Assembly: GCA_907163345.1 (NCBI GenBank)
Contig: CAJQUN010000436.1
Span: 62,001-126,000 of the forward strand
Length of the DNA stretch: 64,000 nucleotides
Reading direction: 5' to 3'
Origin: Haberlea rhodopensis
Taxonomy: Eukaryota > Streptophyta > Magnoliopsida > Lamiales > Gesneriaceae
The notes under the pieces were generated by a model. That model ran no database searches, was not told where the DNA came from, and saw nothing but the letters and a program-made list of their open reading frames with translations. Positions 40,301 to 45,756 of this stretch are shown piece by piece; position 1 is the stretch's first letter, and each line of letters starts with the position of its first letter. The position numbers were made by a program, and so were the translations under genes.

Positions 40301-43300
40301 GATGAAGAGGCTACTCTAGATTTGTTGCAAGTATGACTTGAATTTATTTTACCACTGGGCAACTGTCTCGTATAGTCAATCTGACTTAACCTTTTTCAAT
40401 ACATCATGCTATGTGGCTTTTTAAATGTATCATCATGTTTGTACTTATTGTGAACTGTCATTTGCTTCCTTTTTTCTCGCACAACTGGTAACCTGAAGAT
40501 GATTTATCATTGGGACTCAAGTAGATAGGACTCACAGAATCCCTAGTCTTCACATTGACATGCGATGTACGTGGAAGTAATCTATTTACTAAGTGGTTGG
40601 GGAAATTTATTTTATTTCTACATGATGAACCTATCTCTTTGTTTTACATTTTCAAAATTCCCAAATAGAAAAAGCTACGTATGAAATATGCCAAAAACTT
40701 AGTCATCTAATATTCTAAAATATTTTCATTTGACAGACAACAAGTAAGAACAATGTAAAATTAAATCAAATGAGCATGTTAACTCCTAATTCATGGAGAC
40801 ACCGTAGCCAATAGACAAAAACTTAACAAAATGATATTAACTAAATTTCTAAACTAACCCTAATTGCTTCGGCAGTTTCAAATGTTGTGTCTCCAACCGG
40901 TGTCTTAAAATGAGAGACTCTTGATAGGTTCTGTTGCTTAGATCCCTCTTGATAGAACTTATAGTCTGAAGTCTGAATTAGATAATATTCAAGAACTACT
41001 ATTTCTAAACAAATGGACTTCTTTTAAGTTGTGTCCCAACTCCCATGGACAACATAAATTTTGTTTGGCTCCTGGTTTGCAGATGGTTTTGTGAGTTGCT
41101 GACTTTTATACGCATGAGGACTGCTAAATTATTTGATGTCCCTTAATCGTTATGTTGAAAATGGTGAAGTTTGTTGCTTTGAGAACTATCGTTATAGAAT
41201 CTTCCTTATTTTAAGGTTCTCTGGTGGTTTATGATACTTATTGGCTATATATTTTCTTTATGTACCTAATCATGCCAGTCATTTGATTGTGGAGACGTCT
41301 CAAGCAATCAGTGATGTGCCATATGGAGACTACTTCACTGTGGAGGTATGGATTTTTCATCGTGTCTTTGAATACTTGGATGAATATGTAATTTGTCTTG
41401 TTGGGGATACCTGTCTTATGTTGCAAAAATATCAACTTCTTCACTCTCCACCTGGTTTGTTTTAAAAGGAAATTGGCCTCTCCCCATAAGTAAGTTGAGA
41501 CAGTTGAATATGTATACCTGTTCAAATAATCTATTTTTTTTCAATTTGATCCCGAGTTGTATCAATAATATCTAGTCACTCCACTTTTCTTACTTTTCTT
41601 TTTCGTCTATTTCATGATTTCAATTTTGTGGGGAAAAATTGGAATTCTACTGTTTGAATTGCCATGATGGATAGAACCTTTACAACAAAATCTTGTTCCT
41701 CCTGGCAGTTAAGAAGAGTCAATTAATTTCTAGTATCTATCTACCTGGATAGTGATAATAAAAATCACTTTAATTTTCATATCCATCTCTCTTCCGCATC
41801 AAAACATGCTCAACCGCTCCATTTTTGTCCCATGAAAAAAGAGCACTCTTGCAATAAGCTCCCACTATGTGCGGGGATCGCGAACGGATCGTGCCACTTT
41901 TGACTTAATGTACGCAGCATTTCCCTTGCACTGCAAACAAGCTGTTTCCGCTAATTGGCATCGTGATCTCCAAGTCACATGAAAACTGTTGCGTCATGAC
42001 TCACCTTTAAATATTTTTGTTTAAGCAAATATTTATAATGGATCTCACATGTTACTTGCGAGAATTATTCAACTGTGCGCTAAGGCTCCCTTTTCATCCC
42101 TTATTTGTTTACTAGCGTTTTAGTTTTCTAGGAAACCTATGGGTTATACCTCATTTTGTACTAACTACACCTTGTAGTAACTATCTCGTGCCTTTGGCAT
42201 CGTATTTTATATTATATTATTTGTCTGATCAAAAAAAAAAATATGTCATTGATACCTTTTATGAACACTCCTTTTCCAATCCTCCTTTGTTGACAGGGGC
42301 GTTGGGATGTGGAGAGAGATGGCGATGATTCACAGCCTGGCTGCATATTGCGGGTCTACACCAATGTCTCTTTTTCCAAGAAAACCATGTGGAGAGGTTT
42401 GATTTTGCTATTTTCTTATACTTTATGGGAAACCCATATTATTTTGTGCAAAACCAATAGCAAGACTTTATTTACGATTCAATAAGTTGATCTTTGTCTT
42501 TGTGGAATGAAAGTTTTTTATTCTTATTCCAAGTTTGATTGCCTATTGTTGTCCATACACTTATTCTCTTTTGATTTTGCAAATCGTATTTAATTTGCCA
42601 AGTGTTTTCCATGCGATCATGTCTAATGAATTGTGATCCCATACAATCATGGGCTACTGAGCAAGGGATGATTTTGGTCTTGAACTACTTCGCAGACCTC
42701 TAATTAGCTACTTCTAGGCCTGTTTACCAAAAGTTATGATGGATCCTTTAACCTTTATATCAACTCAAGTATCATGTTTTGATCGCTCCCTAAAATGAGC
42801 AATTTTTGCACCTCAACACAGAGGAACACATACTCAAAGACATGAGTGAAAGAAGAATGCTATTGGTGTGATATTGTTGCAAGACATCACATGCACTAAA
42901 AACTTGCTGGAAGACTCACGACTCTCAATCCTAAATTTGTTAGCAAGTTTAGAATTTTCAGCATCTGGTGGTTTAGAGTAGGATCCCATCATAACCGTCT
43001 TTCTGCTCTCATCCGATTTTGCCTTTCAGAAGACTTCACAGATGCTTGAGAGAGGTTGAGCTAAGTTTTGCAGATTCTCTTTTCCTCCATGATCTTCTTG
43101 TGTTTGGCTCCATCCTGAGTGCAGACAGCAGTCACATTTAAGCTCTTGAAACATGTCTAATTGCTGTCAAAGGTGGTCAAGGGACTCACAGTTTGATCAC
43201 CCTGACACATATCATGAAGAACACTCTCAGATCTCAAAGAGATCAGATGTGTTCTCAACATTTGAATAGGTTTCTGACTGATTTCTCCAAATTTCACTTG

Positions 43301-44987
43301 AGGTTTCATAGAGAATGAATTCTCCCCGATATTTTTTATCATGGAATTAATCAACCTTCTGGTTTCCAAATTTTGAGTTTCGCTCTTCCTCCTTAAGTCG
43401 AACTGCAGCACCTTTGAGATATTCATCTTTTCCCTTCCCGTAAATAAACATCATGATGGAGTGGGGTTTAAAAAAATACAATAAAATATAGCAAATCCGG
43501 GCAATCAACAAATCATAACATCCTCCACTTCATCTGTCGGCTGGAATATGAGACTTGCACAAACACAATAATGATAGAGAAAGTAAGAGAAATCAGTCAA
43601 CTGTTGGATAAAGCAGTGATTTGTCGTCACGAGTCTTTACTCTGTGTCACTATTTTTAAAATTGATTTTATGTTTGTTTCTATAGCTGGTATATTGTGAG
43701 TTATGTCGCATCATTGCATATATTTTTAGGCTATCAGTAAGCCTTTTGAAAGTTTTCCTTATTACTTCGTATAAATACGATAAATATTTATTTCAGGGAA
43801 GATAGTGCAGTCCACAGAAGAAGAATGTAGAGAAGCTTATGCAATCTGGATAGACCTGGTATCCTAGATTTTTTTTTGTTTGATTCTTAAATTTTCTGTT
43901 TTCTGGAGCTTTAATCCTTTACTTGAAGATTGTATGGGCTGATTTTTCAGGCACATGAAGTTTTAAAGAAGAAGAAACTTGAGAAGGAAGAAGGTAGTTT
44001 TCGTATTCGAAGTACCAAACGCCATGCAACCAATTAATGGAGTTCATGTTGCTCATTTTACTTAGTTTTTTGGGTGTCGGCACGTAGAGATTCTTTTCCT
44101 CTATATTGGACTATGATGTAATGTATAATAATTTATTTGTAGAAGGGCACGCAGGTAACCAAGCTCAACTGGAAAATCCATCGAACTCTGAGATACCCTT
44201 GGATTTGAAGCCAAATGATGCAGAAGTATCACTAATATTGCAAGATTTCAAGGATGTGAATCAACAAGTCACTGATCCCCCACAGCGAAATTTGATTGAT
44301 GCATCAGTTGGATATTTTTTGAGGGATGCTTTAACCAAATTCTTTCTGTCTTTAAGACATCAATACTCGTCTTCTCTGCTTCTAGTCATCTCCATAGGCA
44401 TAATTCTCCTTCTAATGCAGGTAAAAACTAGCTATTTTGTGTTGTCACATGTTTTAGTTGATATAGCTTGTTTCTTCGAAAATTATATTAACTATATCTG
44501 GGAAAGGCTCAAGGGAACATGGCGAAGATATACTTAATTGTTACTTCAATTTCAACTTTAATGCAGAACCACTTGATCTTTCTGTGCTTCATAAATGCCT
44601 TGAAGAAACATTGTCGCTTGCAATTTGAAAAGGACTTGTGTCCATTTTTAGCAAGATGCCATCAGTTCTCATATGCTCAATCTTTGTTTACTTTGACAAT
44701 ATTCTCAAGTTATATAGCACGAATCATTTTTATTCCCACTGCTGCAGATAAGCATTGTTATTTTACTAAGTCGACCTCAGCAAATCCAAGTGATTACTCA
44801 AGCAGACCACACGAGCAACATGATAGGAACAAGTCTAAACAAAGCGGAGACACTAGCCTCACTGAAGAAGCAAATTAAATATCTCAGGGAAGAGATGCAT
44901 TTCACGGAAATTATGCTCGAGAAACTGCAGCACGAGCATGCACAACTGAAACGAAAATTGAAAGAATTCGAGGTATGGAGCAACTGA
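1364..44987 (+). CDS. VAD1: VAD1-like GRAM and VASt domain membrane protein (5' partial)
   Basis: Exons: 1364-1414, 1675-1740, 12963-13058, 13138-13239, 27895-27986, 32295-32479, 33162-33202, 33307-33394, 33515-33601, 33756-33810, 41279-41345, 42297-42396, 43797-43858, 43951-43993, 44143-44420, 44748-44987. All have GT/AG borders, the phases join, and they total 1653 bp (550 codons plus TGA). The first four exons form a GRAM domain (DFNCALQENFLLQ, FYSNLFGFETK, AIEIIAGGKKYFF, SFLSRDEAFRLINDGW). A Ser-rich linker follows, then a VASt domain (ESFHKKCGDK, VSFQHPIKLYL, HLIVETSQAISDVPYGDYF, VSFSKKTMW, IVQSTEEECREAYAIWIDL). Next is one transmembrane segment (about 44359-44770, LLLVISIGIILLLM) and a C-terminal coiled coil. 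There is no C2 domain, which points to VAD1 rather than the C2-GRAM family. In Arabidopsis VAD1 limits spreading cell death; VASt is a StART-like lipid-binding fold. The N-terminal exons lie upstream of the window. Four introns are swollen by transposons. Confidence 0.93.
2251..2433. repeat. 99-bp direct repeat split by an LTR insertion
   Basis: The segment starting CAATGAGAAGATAC at 2251 recurs at 2350 with a period of 99 bp and moderate divergence. The second unit stops at 2433, exactly where the LTR retrotransposon begins. Its expected continuation (TAATAAAT.CCAAC) resumes at 7711 on the other side. The repeat therefore independently confirms the insertion site. Confidence 0.75.
2434..2681 (-). 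repeat. 3' LTR of the 2434-7709 element
   Basis: This 248-bp LTR begins (minus strand) TGTTGAATGATGG and ends ...CAAACTTACA. It matches the copy at 7411 over most of its length but has a different and shorter end segment (2625-2681), so the two LTRs have diverged considerably. That suggests an old insertion. Confidence 0.85.
2710..5613 (-). mobile_element. hAT DNA transposon, 2904 bp
   Basis: The terminal inverted repeats are TATAGATGTCAAACGG at 2710-2725 and, reverse-complemented at the other end, TAGAGATGTCAAACGG at 5598-5613, with one mismatch in 16. They are flanked by a perfect 8-bp duplication TATATGTT at 2702-2709 and 5614-5621, which is typical of hAT. Both subterminal regions (about 2726-2835 and 5430-5597) are unusually GC-rich and crowded with the short motif GCCGTGCC/GGCACGGC in both orientations, as expected of transposase-binding arrays. 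A decayed hAT transposase gene fills the interior. The transposon landed inside the LTR retrotransposon 2434-7709. Confidence 0.9.
3154..5052 (-). pseudogene. hAT transposase with BED zinc finger, broken
   Basis: The minus strand encodes, in order, an N-terminal BED zinc finger (5052-4726; SNVWQLFDV then CKKCKKDYAY...HLLRHMAKH, a C-C-H-H ligand set), the RNase H-like catalytic region (4607-3987; VGLTSDIWTTYL, ISFDNATNNNAAI, HIRCACHILNLCVQDGL), a W-containing block (4059-3865; DVPNRWNSTYLMLQACL) and the C-terminal hAT dimerisation domain (3594-3154; LARWKDNARLWPVLSIMARDL then VPSESCFSAGGRVI). The blocks lie in different frames, with stops between about 4726 and 4607, near 4000-3865 and near 3600, so no full-length enzyme can be made. 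The domain order is that of plant DAYSLEEPER/RICESLEEPER-type hAT transposases. Confidence 0.88.
5622..5729 (-). pseudogene. Copia polyprotein C-terminal stub (RNase H tail)
   Basis: The minus strand reads TKFDNILTKALHYHKFEDL then SSKLSIINI. This matches the very end of copia polyproteins (the 'ADILTK.L....F..L..KLG..NI' signature). It is the only coding remnant of the LTR element 2434-7709 and lies next to the hAT insertion, on the side expected for the 3' end of a minus-strand element. Confidence 0.75.
5735..5875. repeat. Minisatellite of CTGCGTCT.CT units
   Basis: Imperfect tandem repetition of segments such as GAGTTTGCGTCTTCTAGT and CTACGTCTCCTCCTCTTTTG, with a period near 45 bp and about three copies. 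It sits inside the LTR element just upstream (minus strand) of the RNase H stub. It has no open frame of its own worth annotating. Confidence 0.7.
5876..6814. other. LTR-element interior of unknown origin
   Basis: A second polypurine-like stretch (complement of CTCCCCCTCAAGC, about 5910-5922) lies just beyond the minisatellite, as if 3'-end sequence had been duplicated or rearranged. From about 6390 the sequence has an exon-like composition on + (open 6399-6611), which may be further captured host sequence upstream of the Mut7-C fragment, but no family is recognised. Confidence 0.4.
6815..7255 (+). pseudogene. Captured fragment of Mut7-C RNase-domain gene
   Basis: A plus-strand frame reads SNSCKINKEVDNTLSWIV, RKYGDKILLKDSDRKPKTSK, WHGPPPWDPSLAGDGFPKFL, CDVTVEGLAKYLRCVAVDAA and, after an in-frame TAG near 7190, KPDTRDLIDLA. 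The block 'WHGPPPWDPS..GDG.PKFLCDV..EGLAK.LRC..IDAA' is the start of the Mut7-C RNase domain of plant 3'-5' exonuclease-like proteins. The fragment has lost both ends and carries a premature stop. It lies antisense inside the LTR retrotransposon 2434-7709, so it is best read as a host-gene piece captured by that element. The parent gene should exist elsewhere in the genome. Confidence 0.78.
7411..7709 (-). repeat. 5' LTR of the 2434-7709 element
   Basis: This is the second LTR copy, 299 bp, with the primer-binding site (TGGTATCAGAG on minus; 7400-7410) immediately inside. It contains about 50 bp in its outer portion (7630-7700) that are absent from the 3' LTR. It ends ...TTTAACA followed by the GTAAT duplication at 7710-7714. 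Confidence 0.85.
7715..9039. other. VAD1 intron sequence with no recognised feature
   Basis: AT-rich sequence. The segment 8460-8530 (TTGATCTTTAATGACCTTG...AACTGGTGGGCATCAAAAC) resembles 12400-12450 (GGCCTTGATATTG...AATTGGTGAGGATCAAAGC), so it is probably a shared diverged repeat. The open frames at 7749-7964 (-) and 8480-8722 (+) have no recognisable domain. Confidence 0.4.
9040..9245 (+). pseudogene. Copia reverse transcriptase fragment
   Basis: The plus strand reads VYLLRKSLYGLKQSPRQWYK followed by CNHDSCVYIRENEQ and LLLYVDDM. These are the copia RT motifs around 'KSLYGLKQSPR.WY' and the catalytic YVDD box. No LTR, integrase or gag is attached, so it is an isolated remnant. It is one of the few sense-oriented retroelement pieces in VAD1 introns. 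Confidence 0.85.
9246..9785. other. Intron sequence between copia RT and LINE fragments
   Basis: A pyrimidine-rich run (9365-9480) is followed by the unrecognised minus frame 9598-9807. No gene family or repeat boundary could be assigned. Confidence 0.35.
9786..10975 (-). mobile_element. 5'-truncated LINE (L1-type) 3' end
   Basis: The minus strand carries the region downstream of a non-LTR reverse transcriptase. It reads FWKDYWVGRESLKFQFPRLA and WEWRHDIFKKYSVASAYYLL (10332-10928), then LRKRNISTGDMLNLCVFCNS followed by EETTTHLLFSC (10037-10375), which is the zf-RVT 'C..C...E...HLLF.C' finger, and WETVIWTIWLARNKRVF (9907-10104). The three blocks are in different frames, so it is dead. A T-run at 9786-9797 on + is the poly(A) tail of a minus-strand LINE. 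The RT and endonuclease portions are absent, consistent with 5' truncation. The exact 5' end is uncertain and no target duplication was confirmed. Confidence 0.85.
11393..11551 (-). mobile_element. Au-like tRNA-derived SINE
   Basis: On the minus strand the 5' part has RNA polymerase III promoter-like boxes (GGTTAAAGTTGC as box A-like, GGGTTCGAGTA as box B). The body CTGCGTACATTAGGCCC and CATAGCGGGAGCTTCATGC, followed by CACCGGGGC and a T-rich tail, is the conserved core of the plant Au-type SINE. It is full-length in appearance but mutated. A second, more decayed copy lies at 41841-42007. Confidence 0.78.
11552..12962. other. VAD1 intron sequence, no feature seen
   Basis: AT-rich sequence up to the acceptor site at 12961-12962. 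The short frames at 12431-12616 (-) and 12660-12851 (+) are hydrophobic or unrecognised and are not supported as genes. Confidence 0.4.
13597..13799 (-). repeat. 3' LTR of copia A
   Basis: About 203 bp. On + it starts TGATAAAAGAGCC and ends TCTCCAAC, with the last base mutated from the expected A. It pairs with 23164-23362. Confidence 0.85.
13800..16199 (-). pseudogene. Copia A polyprotein, 3' half (integrase end, RT, RNase H)
   Basis: In minus-strand order it contains an integrase C-terminal block (15931-15719, with HSLVTQRVNEA), a linker with SIALRKVVRTCTTHPIAQC (15570-15259), RT blocks (15013-14583: EEVYMDLPPGFE, KKALYGLEQFPRAW, VYVDDIIVTGDN, GNLRYFLGMEVARSK) and RNase H blocks (14087-13766: DNKATVNIDHNPVHHDRTKH, VADILTKSLSKTSFEQL). 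Stops and frame changes separate every block. It continues on the other side of element B at 21154. Confidence 0.85.
16205..16421 (+). repeat. 5' LTR of copia B
   Basis: 217 bp, TGTTGATAAGTTGATAAG...CGCCTTTA, followed directly by the primer-binding site. The U3 carries a TATA-like run CTATATATATTAG near 16312-16324. Confidence 0.92.
16573..20886 (+). pseudogene. Copia B gag-pol polyprotein, broken
   Basis: Order of domains: Gag (from ATG 16573; SLQITNNKLNGRNYIQWSRS), CCHC knuckle (about 17380-17425; CERCKRHYHTVDTC), protease (about 17667; WIIDSGASNHM), pre-integrase HH-CC zinc region (18080-18200; LGHP, CEICQLAKHTR), integrase core (from 18236; HSDIWGP, then RTDNGTEF, then QQNGISERKNRHLL), RT (19457-20130; GCKWVFTVKYKADGSIERYK, YVDDIILTGDD) and RNase H (20455-20880; DADWVG, RSSAEAE, DILTKAL). 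Gag-PR-INT-RT-RH is the copia order. In-frame stops are at 16993, 19433 and 20069, and frame changes fall near 17285, 17440, 17650, 18300 and 20360. The element is coding-dead despite its young LTRs. Confidence 0.92.
20932..21148 (+). repeat. 3' LTR of copia B
   Basis: 217 bp. It differs from the 5' LTR by one A/G change (CTCTGTATA versus CTCTATATA) and one T/C change (AATCTCTC versus AATCTTTC). Confidence 0.92.
21154..23144 (-). pseudogene. Copia A polyprotein, 5' half (gag, protease, integrase start)
   Basis: In minus-strand order: Gag (23144-22824, SLQITNHKLNSRIFLQWSQS; 22729-22112, LRETRQSNLDVTDYFTLVNN), protease (about 21970; WILNSGASDHM, with N in place of the usual D before SG), pre-integrase (21759-21451; LLWHRRLGHLNFQYLKHMF) and the start of the integrase core (21433-21146; HSDIWGPSRV, IDDHTRVCWVYLLKEKSE, RTDNGHEYFHS). 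The N for D in the protease D-S/T-G triad would itself destroy catalysis. The reading is cut at 21153 by element B and resumes at 16199. Confidence 0.87.
23164..23362 (-). repeat. 5' LTR of copia A
   Basis: 199 bp, TGATAAAGGAGCC...TCTCCAACA on +, followed by the target duplication AATAT at 23363-23367. Confidence 0.87.
23368..24587. other. VAD1 intron sequence between copia A and the solo LTR
   Basis: No gene or transposon boundary recognised apart from the 100-bp tandem duplication at 24187-24386. Pyrimidine-rich sequence around 23580-23780 only mimics coding frames. Confidence 0.4.
24187..24386. repeat. 100-bp tandem duplication
   Basis: TTCAAAGATTAACCATTT starts at both 24187 and 24287. 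The two units agree except for a handful of substitutions (for example TTTTTTACC versus TTTGTTACC). This is a simple, fairly recent tandem duplication. Confidence 0.9.
24588..27070 (-). mobile_element. Solo LTR of a gypsy-type retrotransposon, 2483 bp
   Basis: On + the block starts TGTGAGGGCCCG and ends GTGCCTTACA, giving near-inverted TGTRAGG/CCTTACA ends. It is flanked by the perfect 5-bp duplication TTTAT at 24583-24587 and 27071-27075. It has no retroviral-type coding sequence, primer-binding site or second LTR, so it is a solo LTR, usually the product of recombination between the LTRs of a full element. A TATA-like AATATAAATG on the minus strand near 26790 and the ...GGGCCCTCACA end favour minus orientation. 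Such long LTRs are typical of Tekay/Del-like gypsy elements (inference). Confidence 0.82.
27071..27894. other. AT-rich VAD1 intron sequence
   Basis: Very AT-rich. It contains the palindrome at 27637-27671 followed by several more TTGCAATT-type motifs (27700-27750). It ends at the acceptor TTAG of the exon starting 27895. Confidence 0.5.
27637..27671. repeat. Perfect 15-bp inverted repeat (hairpin)
   Basis: Arms AAATTGCACTTGCAA (27637-27651) and TTGCAAGTGCAATTT (27657-27671) are separated by the 5-base loop TACTA. There is no T-run downstream, and the site is deep in an intron, so it is not a bacterial-type terminator. Role unknown. Confidence 0.9.
28442..31523 (-). pseudogene. Ancient copia element, heavily decayed
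   Basis: In minus-strand order from the high end: a degraded primer-binding region near 31512-31523 (GCTGTGATAGCATG on +, compare GCTCTGATACCATG), a Gag block at about 30720-31260 (IFEL, then VHDYYASRNGILDELDMYQP across a frame change), an integrase/RT linker with weak WKS...DKIKL similarity (30072-29617), an RT block at 29476-29285 (MKNAFLHSDLSKEVYMGI, the 'DVKNAFLHGDL..EVYM' motif), a decayed RNase H end around 28550-28660 (LTKHVEMYRI) and a polypurine-like end at about 28450. A 28-bp unit containing TTCTCCCTCTCAAGTTGG is duplicated there (28450-28503). No intact LTR pair was found. The whole lies in VAD1 intron 27987-32294. Confidence 0.7.
31718..31935. repeat. Diverged tandem duplication of about 113 bp
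   Basis: The block AACATCAGAATGGATGATAT...GTTTTGTCCCAATGTAAG (from 31718) recurs from 31831 as AACTTCAAAATGGGTGAT...TTTTTGTCCCAATATAAG, with substitutions and small gaps. Confidence 0.75.
34020..34284 (-). pseudogene. Old copia RNase H end, left of element C
   Basis: The minus strand reads KVEVDTNFNKKIEACV, TKQQTVFVLTNGVTKSSFEL then MADKLEMLDIHS. This corresponds to the copia end 'KHVEVDRHFIKEKIE...KQQLADVLTKG...F..M..KLGM.DI'. It is cut at 34284 by the insertion of element C and continues at 39521. The segment near 34030 (CCCCCTCACCCTGGTG) is a decayed polypurine complement. Confidence 0.75.
34285..34504 (-). repeat. 3' LTR of copia C
   Basis: 220 bp, on + TGTTACAAAATATG...TCTCCAACA. Compared with the other LTR it has one extra A (AATCTAAATATC versus AATCTAATATC). 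Confidence 0.95.
34512..38926 (-). pseudogene. Copia C gag-pol polyprotein, nearly intact
   Basis: Gag probably starts at the ATG at 38926 (MTSEDSSKTTPPVPPP) and includes a CCHC knuckle (about 38131-38073; CEFCHRPYHTKANC). Protease WILDSGASDHM is near 37810-37780. The pre-integrase zinc region (37407-37300; LWHRRLGHLNFQYL, CEVCQLAKHTR) is followed by the integrase core (HSDIWGPSRV, TDNGREFFHSTLGE, TPQQNGVAERKNRHLLE), then RT (36000-35340; GCKWVFTIKYKADGSIERYK, YVDDIILTGDN) and RNase H (34871-34512; SRSSAEAEF, DNKAAVNIAHNPVHHDRTKH, VADILTKSLSKAAF). The frame is interrupted only near 37570-37600, near 36575-36600 and near 34985-35000; the last lies in an A-run. Unlike element A, the protease triad D-S-G is intact. 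The frame breaks may be true mutations or homopolymer sequencing errors. Confidence 0.93.
39101..39265 (-). repeat. Minisatellite in the 5' leader of copia C
   Basis: About eight imperfect 19-22-bp units of the form CGTGAACAGTACCCAAAA lie between the primer-binding site and gag. Similar GTGAACAGTACC arrays are found in the leaders of other plant LTR elements. It is untranslated and could affect packaging or transcription of the element (inference). Confidence 0.9.
39297..39515 (-). repeat. 5' LTR of copia C
   Basis: 219 bp, directly next to the primer-binding site at 39285-39296 and followed by the target duplication GTTTC. Confidence 0.95.
39521..39800 (-). pseudogene. Old copia RNase H, right of element C
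   Basis: This is the continuation of the remnant at 34020-34284. The minus strand shows decayed 'GLY..KN' (GLYPEKNEVKGVESF), RSTTEYR and VA-R-S-T-like blocks that align with the copia RNase H order 'GLYF.K...DADWAGS..DRRSTTGY...VVARSSAEAE'. The duplicated GTTTC at its start marks the element C insertion. Confidence 0.65.
39936..39960. repeat. (CT)n microsatellite
   Basis: An uninterrupted CT run of 25 bases in the VAD1 intron 33811-41278. The remaining intron sequence 39961-41278 shows no recognised feature. Confidence 0.95.
41841..42007 (-). mobile_element. Au-like SINE, decayed copy
   Basis: The segment shares with 11393-11551 the blocks AAGCTCCC.CTATGTGCGG, TAATGTACGCAGC and TTCCCTTGCA, and the tRNA-like end (ATCGTGATCTCCAAGTCACA, where box B is mutated). 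Orientation is minus. It sits in VAD1 intron 41346-42296. Confidence 0.7.
42960..43500 (-). pseudogene. Copia gag remnant
   Basis: The minus strand shows GENSFSM, SESVLHDMCQGDQTVSPLTT and KHKKIMEEKRIC. These align with copia Gag (the 'E.E..I..L.QGDQTVTQYF..L' and 'VEEKRI..FL.GLN' regions). The open frame 43157-43426 is part of this and is not an independent gene. It lies in VAD1 intron 42397-43796. Confidence 0.65.
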
Positions 44988-45387
44988 AGGATGTGACAAT
45001 ATTGATAAATGCTGACATTCTTGTTTTTTTTGGGCTGTAAAAATTACTCCGAAGTATTTCTTGTTGATATAATCAAATAGCGCAGTGTATAGAAAGAAAG
45101 ACCGAGTATTGTGGTTATTACTCTTTTGCATAGGATAACAAAATATAAAATATGAGGCCCTCATGGCTCGGCTCTCTGATACCAATTGAATTTTACAAAA
45201 ATACCCCCGTCGACTTAAAAAAGTGGTTTATTCATTTAATAAAAAAGTACCATAAATACCTATTTTAGTAAATTTATAACTTATCCATAACTATCATATC
45301 ACGTAAATTTTTCAAAATTCACATATCATGTATACAAATTACTAATGTGTTTTAAGGGTAAATTTCAAATTTAGTCTAGTAGAATAT
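44988..45387 (+). other. VAD1 3' untranslated region and flank, with a PBS-like site
   Basis: Sequence after the TGA at 44985-44987. At 45174-45184 the + strand reads CTCTGATACCA, a perfect complement of the retrotransposon primer-binding site TGGTATCAGAG. It is followed two bases later by TGAATTTTACA, which could be the edge of a minus-strand LTR. No second LTR or coding block was found, so the element identity is open. The VAD1 poly(A) site presumably lies before 45170. Confidence 0.45.
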
Positions 45388-45690
45388 AAGTTAAATCAGT
45401 AATAGTCTTAAACATTTAGGACTGCTCAAAATTTGGTCAAATAAGACATGAGTTTAATCAATAATAGTCACAAACGTTTAGAACTAATCAAAATTGATCC
45501 CATATAAAATGTGTATCAGAGCGGTCCCATAGTTGATATGGGTTTTTGGGTCCACTTTTGATTAAACATATATTCTATGAAATCAATTTTGATTAGTCAT
45601 AAACATTTGAGACTATTATTGATTAAACTCATATCATATGAAAGTAATTTTGATTAATCCTAAATATTTGGGATCTTATTGATTAAACAC
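45388..45690. repeat. Long inverted repeat (MITE or foldback-like)
   Basis: The left arm (about 45388-45520: GAATATAAGTTAAATCAGTA..., GAGTTTAATCAATAATAGTC...) is the imperfect reverse complement of the right arm (about 45555-45690: ...GACTATTATTGATTAAACTC..., ending near ACACATATCC). The two are separated by a short spacer around 45525-45550. It is non-coding. No clear target-site duplication was resolved. Confidence 0.65.
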
Positions 45691-45756
45691 ATATCCTGAT
45701 ATCATATTATTTGGTTCATACATTAGTTTAGGTAATATAGTGATGCAAGTATTTGA

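Noticed and set aside
43157..43426. 89-codon minus-strand frame as a possible small gene
   Set aside because: The residues LHDMCQGDQTV and the following MEEKRIC align with copia Gag in shifted frames, so it is a retroelement remnant.
44106..44537. 143-codon frame taken as a separate gene
   Set aside because: It is the VAD1 transmembrane exon (44143-44420) read through into both flanking introns.
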